DNA of 64,000 nt from JAPLJC01 sp963697965. Its GTDB lineage: Bacteria > Desulfobacterota > Desulfobaccia > Desulfobaccales > 0-14-0-80-60-11. The notes under the pieces were generated by a model. The model saw nothing but the letters and a program-made list of their open reading frames with translations. It made no database searches and was not told the DNA's origin. Position numbers and translations under genes: made by a program. The stretch's first letter is position 1. Each line of letters begins with the position of its first letter. Below, piece by piece: positions 51,253-60,027 of this stretch. The DNA is taken from NCBI GenBank assembly GCA_963697965.1, contig OY969108.1, positions 3,100,001 to 3,164,000 of the forward strand. Direction: 5' to 3'.

Positions 51253-51524
51253 ATCACCATTATTCCATCTCCAGACTGCGTGCGGGCTTACCCTTGGCAG
51301 TTGCCTGAGACCGCCGGTGCCTCCAAGCCACGCCGCGATAATGAGCCAAATTTACTCAGTCCGGTTAGGCAAGTCAAGCAAGCGGCCATAACCGGTTCAT
51401 GCTGCCGGACTCCAGGGCCTTTGCCTGCTTGACTCAAAAAAACTTAATATTGATTTAATGGAAAAAAGTTTGTACTTTTAATCAGATAGAAGGGTAAAGT
51501 TCCTTTTTCCATCAGGTAATCCGC
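51253..51524. other. Rest of the divergent region before the nitrilase-family gene
   Basis: About 270 bp; its first part continues the dispersed repeat. The stretch 51430-51520 is AT-rich with TTAATATTGATTTAATGG and may hold the promoter of the plus-strand trio. No gene is visible. Confidence 0.4.
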
Positions 51525-52331
51525 ATGGTAAAAATCCTACTGATTCAGCCCCTTCCGGCGGCGCGGCTGGAAAGCCCCGAGAACCTGGAGCTGGCCCTCA
51601 AGCTTCTCAGCCGCTGCCAGGGACAGAACGCCGATCTCATTTGTTTTCCGGAATACTTCCCTTTTGGGGGGGAAGCGGAATTGGCGCGAGCCGCCCACGA
51701 CCTGGGCGCCTATGTGGTTGCCGGCCTGGTGGCGGAGGCCTCTGGAAAACGGTATAACACCGCCACTCTGTTCGACCGCCAGGGGAATCTGGTGGGCCGC
51801 CAACCCAAGGTCAACCCCGGGAAACTGGAACGCCGGGCCTTCGGCGTCAGTCCCGGGGAGGGTTGGCGAGCCCTGGACACCGATTTTGGCAAGGTCGGGC
51901 TGGTGGTGTGCATCGATTTCTGGGGCCGCCCCGAAGGGGTGAGAGAACTCGTTGCCCAAGGGGTGGACCTCATTGTCAACCCTTCCTTCTTCCCCTTATT
52001 GCGGGGCCATTGGGTCATGGCCTCTTTGGCCCGGGCCTTCGAGTATTATCTGCCGGTGGTAGGCATAAATACCGCAACTTACAGGGGGGAGATCGGCGGA
52101 CGCACCTATCCTCTTCAGGGCGGCTGGTCCTTCGCCATCCAACCTCCAGCTCCGGCCAGCTACCAGGAACTGGCGGACATCATCAGACCCTGGGATGACC
52201 TCTGGGATTGGGTCACGCTGCAAAAAAGCGAGCAGGAAGAAATCATTTCCGTCTGCCTGGACCTGGAAGGGGCCCGGAAATGGCGGCCGATAATCCAGGA
52301 ACGTTTTTTCGGGGGCCCCCGGTCATCCTAA
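51525..52331 (+). CDS. Carbon-nitrogen hydrolase (nitrilase superfamily)
   Basis: 268 residues. The Glu-Lys-Cys triad is visible: E43 in ICFPEYFPFGG, a lysine (K95) in GRQPKVNPGKLERR, and C129 in KVGLVVCIDFWGRP. Members hydrolyse amides or nitriles, or condense amines. The family is certain; the substrate is not. It is the first gene of a plus-strand trio with a ThDP enzyme (150 bp on) and a carboxymuconolactone-decarboxylase-family protein, away from any known pathway. Confidence 0.88.
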   Translation: MVKILLIQPLPAARLESPENLELALKLLSRCQGQNADLICFPEYFPFGGEAELARAAHDLGAYVVAGLVAEASGKRYNTATLFDRQGNLVGRQPKVNPGKLERRAFGVSPGEGWRALDTDFGKVGLVVCIDFWGRPEGVRELVAQGVDLIVNPSFFPLLRGHWVMASLARAFEYYLPVVGINTATYRGEIGGRTYPLQGGWSFAIQPPAPASYQELADIIRPWDDLWDWVTLQKSEQEEIISVCLDLEGARKWRPIIQERFFGGPRSS

Positions 52332-52481
52332 AGAATATCCATTTCACCATTTGCAATTTTCCTCCCCCCACTTAAGGTCTTTTGTGGCAAGTTATCTTTA
52401 CCGGCCAAACCAGAACTTGATTCTGGCGCTAGGTTGATAATTATTGGTGACATTTTGAATTTTGCCTAAGATAATTGGGCC

Positions 52482-54212
52482 ATGGAGACAACTGCCTATC
52501 TCTTGGAAGCCTTCCGTATCGAGGGTCTTTCCCATGTCTTTTTGGTGCCGGGAGGTCTCATAGACCCCTTTTTGCCGGCATTGTCGGCTACGGCCGGCAT
52601 AACCCCGATTGTTGCCGCCCATGAAGGTGGCGCCGCCTATATGGCCGATGGTTATGCCAGGGCCAGCGGGCGCTTTGGGGCGTGCTTCGCCATCGGGGGG
52701 CCGGGCATTACCAATATGGTCACTGCCATTGCCGCGGCCTGTACGGATCAATCATCGGTGATGGTTGTCTCGGGGCAAGTGCCGTCGGACTGGGAGGGGC
52801 GCGGCGGTTTCCAGGATTCCAGTCCCGTCACCTTAAATGATGTTGCTCTCCTTCAACCTTTGACCAGGTCGTCCTTGGCCGTGGAAAACCCTCATTTGAC
52901 CAATTACCATTTGCGGGCCTCCTTCATGAAAATGCTGGCCAGTCCGCAAGGACCGGTGCATATCAGCCTCCCCCTTGACATTCAACGCACGGAGGTTCGC
53001 CTCCCCTGGGACAAACTAGATGCCTCGGTTTATTCCCCCCGTTTTGTTGACCTGACAGCCCTGGAAAAGCTGTGGCAAATTCTCCTTCCCGGCGATTCGC
53101 AGCCAGCCCCTTTCCGGATAGTGGCACTGGCCGGCGCCGGGGTGGAGAAATCCGGGGCACACCATGATCTTCTGGCTTTCGCGGAACGATTTGAGATTCC
53201 GGTGGCCACCACCCTGCGGGCCAAGGGGGTGTTTCCCGAGGACCACCGCCTATCTCTGGGAATCTTCGGCTATGCCGGCCACCGCCCTGCTATTGAGACC
53301 ATCTTATCTGGGGAGATAGAGGTGCTCCTGGTACTGGGCTCAGGCCTCAGCCAGCGGGACACGTTATTTTGGGACCGGAAAATGTTACCGCGGCGGGCTT
53401 TGATCCATGTGGACCTGGACCCCAAGGTCATCGGCCGCACCTGGCACACGGAAGTGCCTCTGGTGGGTGATTGCGGGCAGGTGTTGCGCTACCTCCTGGA
53501 AGCCCAGCCACCGCGTTTGGCCGGCTTGGCCGCCACTAACCAGGAGCGCCGCGCCTGGCTGGAAAATCTCAGGTCTACAAGCTCGCGCTATTACGATGAG
53601 GAGAATACCAACAGCGAAGCGGTGCCCATGCATCCGGCGCGGGTGCTGCGCGACCTGCGCCGGATCGCGCCCCGGGAAACGGTCCTGCTGGTGGACTCGG
53701 GGGCCCACCGGGCTTTTTGCGGCCATTATTGGGAGGCGTATGAGCCGCGCACTTACCTTTCGGCTACCAACCTGGGCCCCATGGGCTGGGCGATTCCGGC
53801 CGGCATCGGGGCCAAGCTGGCCCGCCCGGAACGGCCCCTGGTGGTGGTCACCGGGGACGGCTGCATGTTGATGCACGGCATGGAGATCCAGACCTCCGCT
53901 CGTTACGGCATCCCGGTGATCTTTCTGGTCATCAACAATAGCGCTCTGGGTAATGTCTGGTTGCGGGCCAGCCGGGAAGGACCCGGCCCGGCGGGCCTCA
54001 CCGAGTTGCCTACCCATGATTGGGCCGGGTTTGCCCGTTCCCTGGGTCTGCGGGCCGCCACGGTAACGGCTCCGGCTGATCTGGAGCCGGCTTTTCAGGC
54101 GGCCCTGGCCGCCGGCGCCCCGTATCTCCTGGACGTCCGCTGCGACCGGGCTTTTACCACTCCTGTGACGCCTTACAACCAGGCCAAGAAGGAGTGGGTG
54201 GACAATGACTAA
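52482..54212 (+). CDS. Thiamine-diphosphate-dependent enzyme (acetolactate synthase-like)
   Basis: 576 residues with the three domains of this family. The catalytic glutamate lies in AAHEGGAAYMADGYARASG near residue 50. The central domain contains the VALAGAGVEKSGAH segment. The ThDP/Mg motif is GDGCMLMHGMEIQTSARYG ending in VINNSALGN. Decarboxylases, benzaldehyde lyase, sulfopyruvate decarboxylase and acetolactate synthase all share this plan, and no small ilvN-type subunit is adjacent, so branched-chain synthesis is unlikely. Spacing to the next gene is 29 bp, so they are probably one operon. Confidence 0.88.
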   Translation: METTAYLLEAFRIEGLSHVFLVPGGLIDPFLPALSATAGITPIVAAHEGGAAYMADGYARASGRFGACFAIGGPGITNMVTAIAAACTDQSSVMVVSGQVPSDWEGRGGFQDSSPVTLNDVALLQPLTRSSLAVENPHLTNYHLRASFMKMLASPQGPVHISLPLDIQRTEVRLPWDKLDASVYSPRFVDLTALEKLWQILLPGDSQPAPFRIVALAGAGVEKSGAHHDLLAFAERFEIPVATTLRAKGVFPEDHRLSLGIFGYAGHRPAIETILSGEIEVLLVLGSGLSQRDTLFWDRKMLPRRALIHVDLDPKVIGRTWHTEVPLVGDCGQVLRYLLEAQPPRLAGLAATNQERRAWLENLRSTSSRYYDEENTNSEAVPMHPARVLRDLRRIAPRETVLLVDSGAHRAFCGHYWEAYEPRTYLSATNLGPMGWAIPAGIGAKLARPERPLVVVTGDGCMLMHGMEIQTSARYGIPVIFLVINNSALGNVWLRASREGPGPAGLTELPTHDWAGFARSLGLRAATVTAPADLEPAFQAALAAGAPYLLDVRCDRAFTTPVTPYNQAKKEWVDND

Positions 54213-54241
54213 TCCAGCGTTGCTTTCAGGAGTCCGATTGC

Positions 54242-54805
54242 ATGGCCAAACTTCCTGATCCCACCGATTCATTAAATCCCCAAGGGCAGGAGCTCTATCA
54301 GCAGCTAATAGCCAAGCGGGGACGTATCGACGGCATGTATCGCAGCCTATTGAACCATCCGGAGCTCACGCGGCAGGTCAGCGACTTGGGCACGTTTTTG
54401 CGGTTCGGGTCCGAGGCCTTGCCCGAGGCCTTGCGGGAACTCCTGATCCTTTGGGTGGCGAGAGAATTGGGAGCTGCCTATGAATGGGTCAAACACGAAC
54501 CGCTGGCCAGGAAGGCCGGTGTCTCTCCCGCGATGATCGAGGCGATTCGCACTCACCAGGAGCCCACCGGACTCGAAGACCTGCAGCAAGCCGCGCTCGC
54601 CGCCGCCCAATGCGTGCTCTACCGGCGCTCCATACCCCAGGTTGTGCAGGACGAACTGGCCGCGGCTTTGGGGTTGCCGGGAGTAGTGGAACTGGTGGTG
54701 TTATGCGGCTTTTATGAGATGATCGCAGGGGTGCTTTTTGCCTTCGACGTGCCTCTTCCCGAAGGTGCGCCGGACCCTTTTAAGAGCAACGGCACTGATA
54801 CCTAG
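54242..54805 (+). CDS. Carboxymuconolactone decarboxylase family protein
   Basis: 187 residues, all helical. The CMD core is ALRELLILWVARELGAAYEW followed by KHEPLARKAGVSP near residues 62-95. The CxxC of AhpD-type peroxidase partners is absent (the position reads AAYEWVKH), so a redox AhpD role is unlikely and a lactone- or ring-processing role is possible. AGGAG stands just before the ATG. Last gene of the trio. Confidence 0.82.
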   Translation: MAKLPDPTDSLNPQGQELYQQLIAKRGRIDGMYRSLLNHPELTRQVSDLGTFLRFGSEALPEALRELLILWVARELGAAYEWVKHEPLARKAGVSPAMIEAIRTHQEPTGLEDLQQAALAAAQCVLYRRSIPQVVQDELAAALGLPGVVELVVLCGFYEMIAGVLFAFDVPLPEGAPDPFKSNGTDT

Positions 54806-54849
54806 TCAAGAAAGGGTGATGTTCATCAAAAATCGTAGGGGATCGTTGC

Positions 54850-55650
54850 TTACTTAATTTCAAGTGTCTTCAGCATTTTAATATAACTAGTTGGTTTGGC
54901 ACATAATTCACCCATAAATGGATAGTCTAACTCTATAATTAAATAAAAAGCAGTCGCTAATATTATTGCAAGCATAGACATTAGTAATGCATGTAACCAA
55001 AATCTTTCAGCGCCAAGTAGACTTGAAAACAGAATTGCAACAAAGGCACCAACAATTAAAGCAGCCCAGACGATACCTGGTAAACTAAACTCCGTCTCTG
55101 ACAACCGATCATCCCTTAATTTAGATAGATGTTCAAGATCATTCAGGATCTTAGCATAAAGAATCTGTCCCTGACGATCTTGCGGGTTAATTTTATGTAT
55201 ATCATTCCTGAGATTGTTCATTGCTTGTTCGGTTGTGGGGCTCATCCTCATATTTGCCATTGCCGGGTATTCATCGTCAATTACTAATTTGGCAAAATTA
55301 ATAATGGATTTGGTAGCACTGTTGGCTTGTTTTGGGTTGGGATACAGACTAAGGTCTCGATATAACTCGAGCGCCTCGGTTCCTTCCTTTATGGCGCTAT
55401 CCACCGCCCTGTTATAGTCCTGCCACAGGATGACCACTACAAAGGCTATCATAATTCCAAAAACAGTACCAGCTTTATTAAAAATAGATGCAATAACATC
55501 GTTATGGCTTTTCCTTATTTTATAGTGTGCGACCCATTTGACTATATATAATAGCAGTATCGAGATTCCTATAAAGACTGCATTTATAAGAATATATAGT
55601 AACCATGGAGACAGCATCAAGAGTTTGGCTGTGAAAGGCATTTGGTCCAT
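54850..55650 (-). CDS. DUF4239 (bestrophin-like) membrane protein
   Basis: 266 residues. Two N-terminal membrane spans (YILINAVFIGISILLLYIV, VFGIMIAFVVVIL), a soluble helical loop (about 80-185), and two C-terminal spans (IVWAALIVGAFVAILFSSLL, LHALLMSMLAIILATAFYL), the DUF4239 topology. Bases are clearly AT-richer than the flanking genes, suggesting acquisition. Function unknown. Confidence 0.8.
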   Translation of the reverse strand: MDQMPFTAKLLMLSPWLLYILINAVFIGISILLLYIVKWVAHYKIRKSHNDVIASIFNKAGTVFGIMIAFVVVILWQDYNRAVDSAIKEGTEALELYRDLSLYPNPKQANSATKSIINFAKLVIDDEYPAMANMRMSPTTEQAMNNLRNDIHKINPQDRQGQILYAKILNDLEHLSKLRDDRLSETEFSLPGIVWAALIVGAFVAILFSSLLGAERFWLHALLMSMLAIILATAFYLIIELDYPFMGELCAKPTSYIKMLKTLEIK

Positions 55651-55718
55651 TTTATACTCACTTTATTAATATTACCTAAGTGCTATTTGACAATGTTCTA
55701 ATATTGACAACTAACTAT

Positions 55719-55940
55719 CTATTTTAGAAAATGATCCATGATCTCGGGAATGAGTTCGCCGCCTTCCAAAGTGGTGGATAATTCAGTCATAGAGGCGTGA
55801 GAGTTGAGGATATCTAATGCTCTCCTAATTTTTTGGACGGATCGATAACTAAATGGAATTAAATCATTAATTCCTCTATTGCCGATTTTTGTCAAGAAAT
55901 TTGTGTATAGGAACCGGAGCCAGCTCGTAGGGAGGGAGTT
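55719..55940 (-). pseudogene. Remnant of a gene, abutting a dispersed repeat
   Basis: On the minus strand one frame is open from the repeat at 55940 to TAG 55721-55719, about 73 codons. It reads LPTSWLRFLYTNFLTKIGN, then NDLIPFSYRSVQKIRRALDI, then LEGGELIPEIMDHFLK, which has the composition of real protein. There is no ribosome site or ATG at the beginning (TTG 55896 is the only start-like codon). The coding likeness begins exactly where the palindromic repeat ends, so it is probably the 3' end of a gene truncated by the repeat. Family not recognised. Confidence 0.35.
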
Positions 55941-56010
55941 AGTAGCACGGGTTTAAAACCTGTGCCACCAAGCGCATCCGCCGTTACCATCTATTCCATT
56001 CTCTAGATTG
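55935..56010. repeat. Diverged copy of the 51.2-kb palindrome
   Basis: GGGTTTAAAACC and TGTGCCACCAAGCGC are shared with the 51196 element, and the downstream CTATTCCATTCTCTAGA resembles CCATCTCCAGA there. The left arm has several substitutions, so the hairpin is shorter. Confidence 0.65.
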
Positions 56011-56142
56011 CCAAGGCGGACTTCCGGCACGGCGGCCATGCCGCGGAGGGACTCTTTCCGGACAAGATGCCATTAACCATTAGCCCTGCTATCCATTTCA
56101 TTCATACCATCTTCCAAGCCCCTTGGATAAGCCTTTTCTTTG

Positions 56143-57300
56143 TCAAGGTTTCCGCTCTGATATTGATGCCCGCTCTGTGCCTCGATAATAATTCGGATAT
56201 TTTTTCACCATATAGGGGAGTAAATGGGAGAATATAATTTCGGAGACCTTTGCACACCCCTCATTGGAATAATGCACCAAATCATAGTAGTATAGCGAAC
56301 TCTTCGGCAGTTCCCGGGCGAGATCGATTACCAGTACATCCCGTTCTTTTCCCACTTGGCGGGTAACCTCATTATATAATTCCAATTCTCTCCAACCAGT
56401 TTGGCCATTGGTGGCGCCATAAACATCGATATTATCCAGACGAACTCCGGTGATATCATCGACACCCTTGCCATATAGCGCCGGCTGGGTTATCAACACC
56501 GAATCAATTCGGTTTTGCCGCGCCAGGTCGATTAGTTTTTCCAATCTCAGCCGGTAATCCGGGAGATAATTTTGACGATCTTTTGCAATAATCGCCTCTT
56601 CTTTCGCAGCGGCAATTTCCTTGGGCTTTAAGGTTCGTATGTCTATTTCATCGATTTCACTTAATTTGGTATAGGCAGGGAAATAAAAGCGGTACAGATT
56701 TAAGAGAGTTGAGATGACTCCGCTGTGATTGGCGCCGACCATCAGTGCCGTCTCAAATTTTTGGAAGCCGAAACCCCAGAGATTGCGGTCTGAGTTACTG
56801 ATATCACTTCGCCCCAAATCATTTATGCCTACCAAAAACAAGACTAATTTAGGTTTAATCTTAATGAGAAAATCCTGCATTAAAATGATATGTCCAAAGG
56901 TTGAATGTCCTCCCAACCCGGCATTATTTAACCACAACTTGGAAAAATGGGTTTTAAGCTTCTCTTGTACCAGGTGAGGCCAACTTTTCTCCTCGTTTAT
57001 GGCCAAGCATTCCGTTGTACTGCCACCAACCGTGACGATGGTCAACCAGGCCTTAAAATCCGCGGGGGGTCCCTCGCCCCGAAATCCTATGGAATTCTTT
57101 TTATTAATTACCAGTTCGTCTAGCCTGCCGCCTTGCAAATTATGGATGATTTGAGTGCGGTTAACTGGCAATAGAATCTTATTGCCTCTCATGGTGAAAC
57201 CAAGCGGATTATAAATTCTTAAAACTACTTCCACCATTGCCAGAGCAACGAGAAGGCCCAAGAAAAATAGAATGGTATTTTTACCTAGCTCTCGTAACAT
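56143..57300 (-). CDS. SGNH/GDSL-type hydrolase with N-terminal membrane anchor
   Basis: 385 residues from ATG 57300 (a TTG 15 codons upstream is in frame but less likely). A membrane span (TILFFLGLLVALAMVEVVL) opens the protein, leaving the catalytic part probably periplasmic. The four SGNH blocks are seen: GGSTTE (Ser), NAGLGGHST (Gly), VGINDLG (Asn), and DLVHYSNEG (Asp/His). Members de-esterify or acetylate cell-surface glycans or lipids. It is in the AT-rich patch, next to a gene remnant and a repeat. Confidence 0.85.
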   Translation of the reverse strand: MLRELGKNTILFFLGLLVALAMVEVVLRIYNPLGFTMRGNKILLPVNRTQIIHNLQGGRLDELVINKKNSIGFRGEGPPADFKAWLTIVTVGGSTTECLAINEEKSWPHLVQEKLKTHFSKLWLNNAGLGGHSTFGHIILMQDFLIKIKPKLVLFLVGINDLGRSDISNSDRNLWGFGFQKFETALMVGANHSGVISTLLNLYRFYFPAYTKLSEIDEIDIRTLKPKEIAAAKEEAIIAKDRQNYLPDYRLRLEKLIDLARQNRIDSVLITQPALYGKGVDDITGVRLDNIDVYGATNGQTGWRELELYNEVTRQVGKERDVLVIDLARELPKSSLYYYDLVHYSNEGCAKVSEIIFSHLLPYMVKKYPNYYRGTERASISERKP

Positions 57301-57605
57301 AATTATATGTTGAAGATTGATAAATTCCCAGCCTTGGCCCCGCAATCGAAAATCGGTTTGGGGGACCTCTTTGCTCCGAGAATCCCCCCCAAAGTGCCAT
57401 TCCTTAAGTCAACTCCTCTAAGAGTCGATATGATACCATAAATTTCGCAATTTTCCCTGAATGTCGGGTACCAATTGCCCAAGGCGGGGTGCGCTGCCCG
57501 GCGGCAGGACGGGGGTGCCTGGTCTGCTCCGGATTAACCCTAAAAAATCTCTGCTTCTTCATAGAAAACCTTTTCCAGATACCTAACTTATCGATAGGCG
57601 GCAAT
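57301..57605. other. Gene-free stretch upstream of the SGNH gene and the broken permease
   Basis: About 300 bp between divergent genes. No repeat array, promoter or RNA gene stands out. Confidence 0.35.
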
Positions 57606-59329
57606 CTAATTCGGGGGTCAAAGCCTAGGAAACGCCCTGAAAATCTGATTTATGCAGCGGATGAATGGCCCTCTCTGCCGAAACTGGCGTTGTTGAGCCT
57701 GCAGCAAGTCTCTTTGGTTTCCATTTACCTGGTCCTCCTGGTCATAGTGCTCCGGGAGGCCGGGGCCTCCCCGCTGGCGGCCCGCAGCACTCTTAGTTTC
57801 GCCATGATTGCCATGGGCATGGGTGTGGTGCTCCAGGCGCTGTGGCGGGGACCCGTCGGCTCGGGCTTCCTGGCGCCACCGGTCTTGACCGCCATCTATC
57901 TCAAGGTATCCATAGCGGCCGCCCAAGTCGGAGGCATGCCCCTGGTAGCGGGCATGACCATGGCGGCCGGCGGCTTCGAGGCCCTGCTGTCCCTTTTTCT
58001 CCACCGGCTGCGCCGGGTCTTTCCCCCGGTGGTGTCCGGCATAATCATCACCGCCGTGGGCTTTGAGGAGGGTTTGGTCGGCTTCAAGCAGTTCCTGTGC
58101 GTGGTGGACACGCTCTGCACCCACGATTTCAGGATGCACCTGATCGTGAGCACCCTGAGGTGGGAACGATGATGGGCCTCAGCGTCTGGGGGCGCGGCCT
58201 GCTGCGGCTCTTTGGTTCCCTTTTGGGGGCCATGCTCATCGGACTGGCGGCAGCCGTCTTGGCCGGTCTCATCTCACCCAGGCCAGGTTGGAGGTGGCGG
58301 CGGCGCCCCTGGTGGCCCTCCCCGGCTTTTCCCACCTGGCTATGCCTTCGATTCATCCCTCCTGATCCCCTTCCTGGTGGCTGGCCTGGCCGCCTGCCTC
58401 CGCACCATCGAGGTGGTGACTACCTGCCAGCGTATTAACGACGCGGACTGGCAAAAACCCGAGCGCCGCTCCATTCCGGGGCGGGGTGCTGGCCGACGGC
58501 TTGGGTACTGTGGTGAGCGGCGCCCGTGGGGTCACCGGCATAAGCACCGCCATCAGCGCGGTGGGGGCCTCCAAGGCCGGCGGGGCCACCAGCCGTTATA
58601 TCGCCCTGGGCATGGGGGCCTGGTTTCTCGCCCTGGCCTGTTTACCCAAACTGGCCGCGGTGTTTTTGGCCTTTCCCCCGCGGTGTTGGGAGCACTCTGG
58701 AATTCACCGGCAGCCTGGTGGTGGGAGGGGGCCTCCAATTGATGGCTGCCGGGAACCTGGATAGGCGCAAAACCTTCATCATCGCGACGTCCCTGATCCT
58801 GGCCGTGAGCCACCAGGTCTATCGCTCCTACTTCGCGAATCTGCCCCACTGGCTGCACGAGATCACCGGCTCCATGCTGTCCATCGCCACAATCACCGCC
58901 TCGTGCTCAATCTGATTTTTCGCCTGGGCATTCGGCGGAACGCCAGGCTTTCGGTGGCTGGGACTGCCAATTCCTGGGAGGCGGCGGATCAATGGCTGCG
59001 GGCCAGGGGCCAGGACTGGGGCGTGAGCTCCGGAGATCTCCTGCAGGCCTCAGGGAGCATCAAGGAGACCCTGACCCTGATTCAAGAAGGACAACTGGCC
59101 GAAGGCCCCGTGGAAATTGAGATCAGCTACGATGAGGTTGACCTGGTGCTGGAGCTGGGTTATCGGGGCAGCCCAGTCCAGGCGGTGGCGCCGGAGCAGC
59201 AGCCGGCGGCAGCCAGCGGGAAGGAGTCCTTGGCCCGGGACCTATTGGCCGCCTGGCGCTGTTGTCCCTATTGAGCCGCTGACCCCAAAGACTGGGGAAG
59301 CCAATTGCCACATCCGTCTGGTCTTCTGA
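57606..59329 (+). pseudogene. Xanthine/uracil permease (NCS2/solute carrier 23) broken by seven frame changes
   Basis: Read in pieces, the stretch spells one NCS2 permease. Visible pieces: PENLIYAADEWPSLPKLALL and VLREAGASPLAARSTLSFAM (frame 3); MMGLSVWGRGLLRLFGSLLG (frame 2); RLEVAAAPLVALPGFSHLA (frame 1); YAFDSSLLIPFLVAGLAACL (frame 3); LADGLGTVVSGARGVTGIST (frame 1); GGGLQLMAAGNLDRRKTFII (frame 2); then a soluble tail (frame 1, and frame 2 for the last 20 codons ending HIRLVF). Frame changes lie near 58160, 58280, 58345, 58480, 58690, 58900 and 59268. It cannot make a working transporter as it stands. Such dense frame errors mean either old decay or a local assembly problem. The exact start is not defined. 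Confidence 0.8.
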
Positions 59330-59385
59330 GCAGGAAAGGCCGGTAGGATTTACGTTAGCAACAGGGCTGGCGCCAGGTCATTTTT

Positions 59386-59805
59386 CTATCGCCAGCCAAT
59401 GGGGTTGTACCCTTTCTGACGGAGACAGTCCTCTACATAACGCCGCTGCCCGGCATCCAAATCACTCGATTTGAAGAGTCCGCGCAAAATACCCGCCGTG
59501 GCTCCACCGGCCGCCCCAGCCGCAGCACCGAGTCCAGGACCTCCGGAGATTGCTCCCGCGACTGCACCAGCCGCCGCGCCTACAACTGCACCCCCTGCGG
59601 TTTGCCCGGCGAGCTGCTGGCCCCGCGCCCCCGGTCCAGCCTCGGTGGCTTGCCGGATGCAATCATCGATATCGCGCTGCACGGCATCCGGCGCCATCTC
59701 CTGGAGGTGCTCATCGGGCGCCAAAACCGGGCGTTGAGCCGCACATGCCAGGCAGGAAAAAATAATCGCAAAACCTAGGGCAAATCGGAAAAGATTTTTA
59801 TCCAT
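59386..59805 (-). CDS. Glycine-zipper lipoprotein
   Basis: 139 residues. A signal peptide ends at a lipobox-like IFSCLACAAQ near residue 19. The middle is a glycine zipper (GGAVVGAAAGAVAGAISGG, LGAAAGAAGGATAG) able to insert as a small-residue helix pair. The C-terminal YVEDCLRQKGYNPIGWR is a motif shared with many outer-membrane glycine-zipper proteins. Probably a small envelope-stress or porin-like lipoprotein; no finer call is possible. Confidence 0.75.
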   Translation of the reverse strand: MDKNLFRFALGFAIIFSCLACAAQRPVLAPDEHLQEMAPDAVQRDIDDCIRQATEAGPGARGQQLAGQTAGGAVVGAAAGAVAGAISGGPGLGAAAGAAGGATAGILRGLFKSSDLDAGQRRYVEDCLRQKGYNPIGWR

Positions 59806-59972
59806 TTCCTAATTCTCGTCAGTCAGTCTTGTTTCCCAATTAGATCATTATGGACGGATATTGTTATGACCATAACCTTATCAGGGTCTGACAAATTTTA
59901 GATAGAGAAAATATCTGCTACCGGCGCCGAAGCAGCCCGGGGCCAGGCTGCCCGGGCTCGCTCCTAAGAAAC

Positions 59973-59997
59973 AAAAAGGCAGGCCCAGGGGCCTGCC
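59973..59997 (-). terminator. Rho-independent terminator of lpxC
   Basis: On the minus strand the 9-bp stem GGCAGGCCC/GGGCCTGCC (two-base loop) is followed by TTTTTG. It ends the lpxC transcript. Confidence 0.75.
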
Positions 59998-60000
59998 CAC

Positions 60001-60021
60001 CGAAAACCGGAAACCGGAGAC
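60001..60021. repeat. Heptamer array at the lpxC 3' end
   Basis: CGAAAAC, CGGAAAC, CGGAGAC in 7-bp register, six bases from the lpxC stop codon and directly beside the terminator stem. Confidence 0.75.
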
Positions 60022-60027
60022 CGTCTT

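Noticed and set aside
57489..57605. N-terminal extension of the permease frame
   Set aside because: Codons before about 57606 do not resemble the family; they are intergenic in character.
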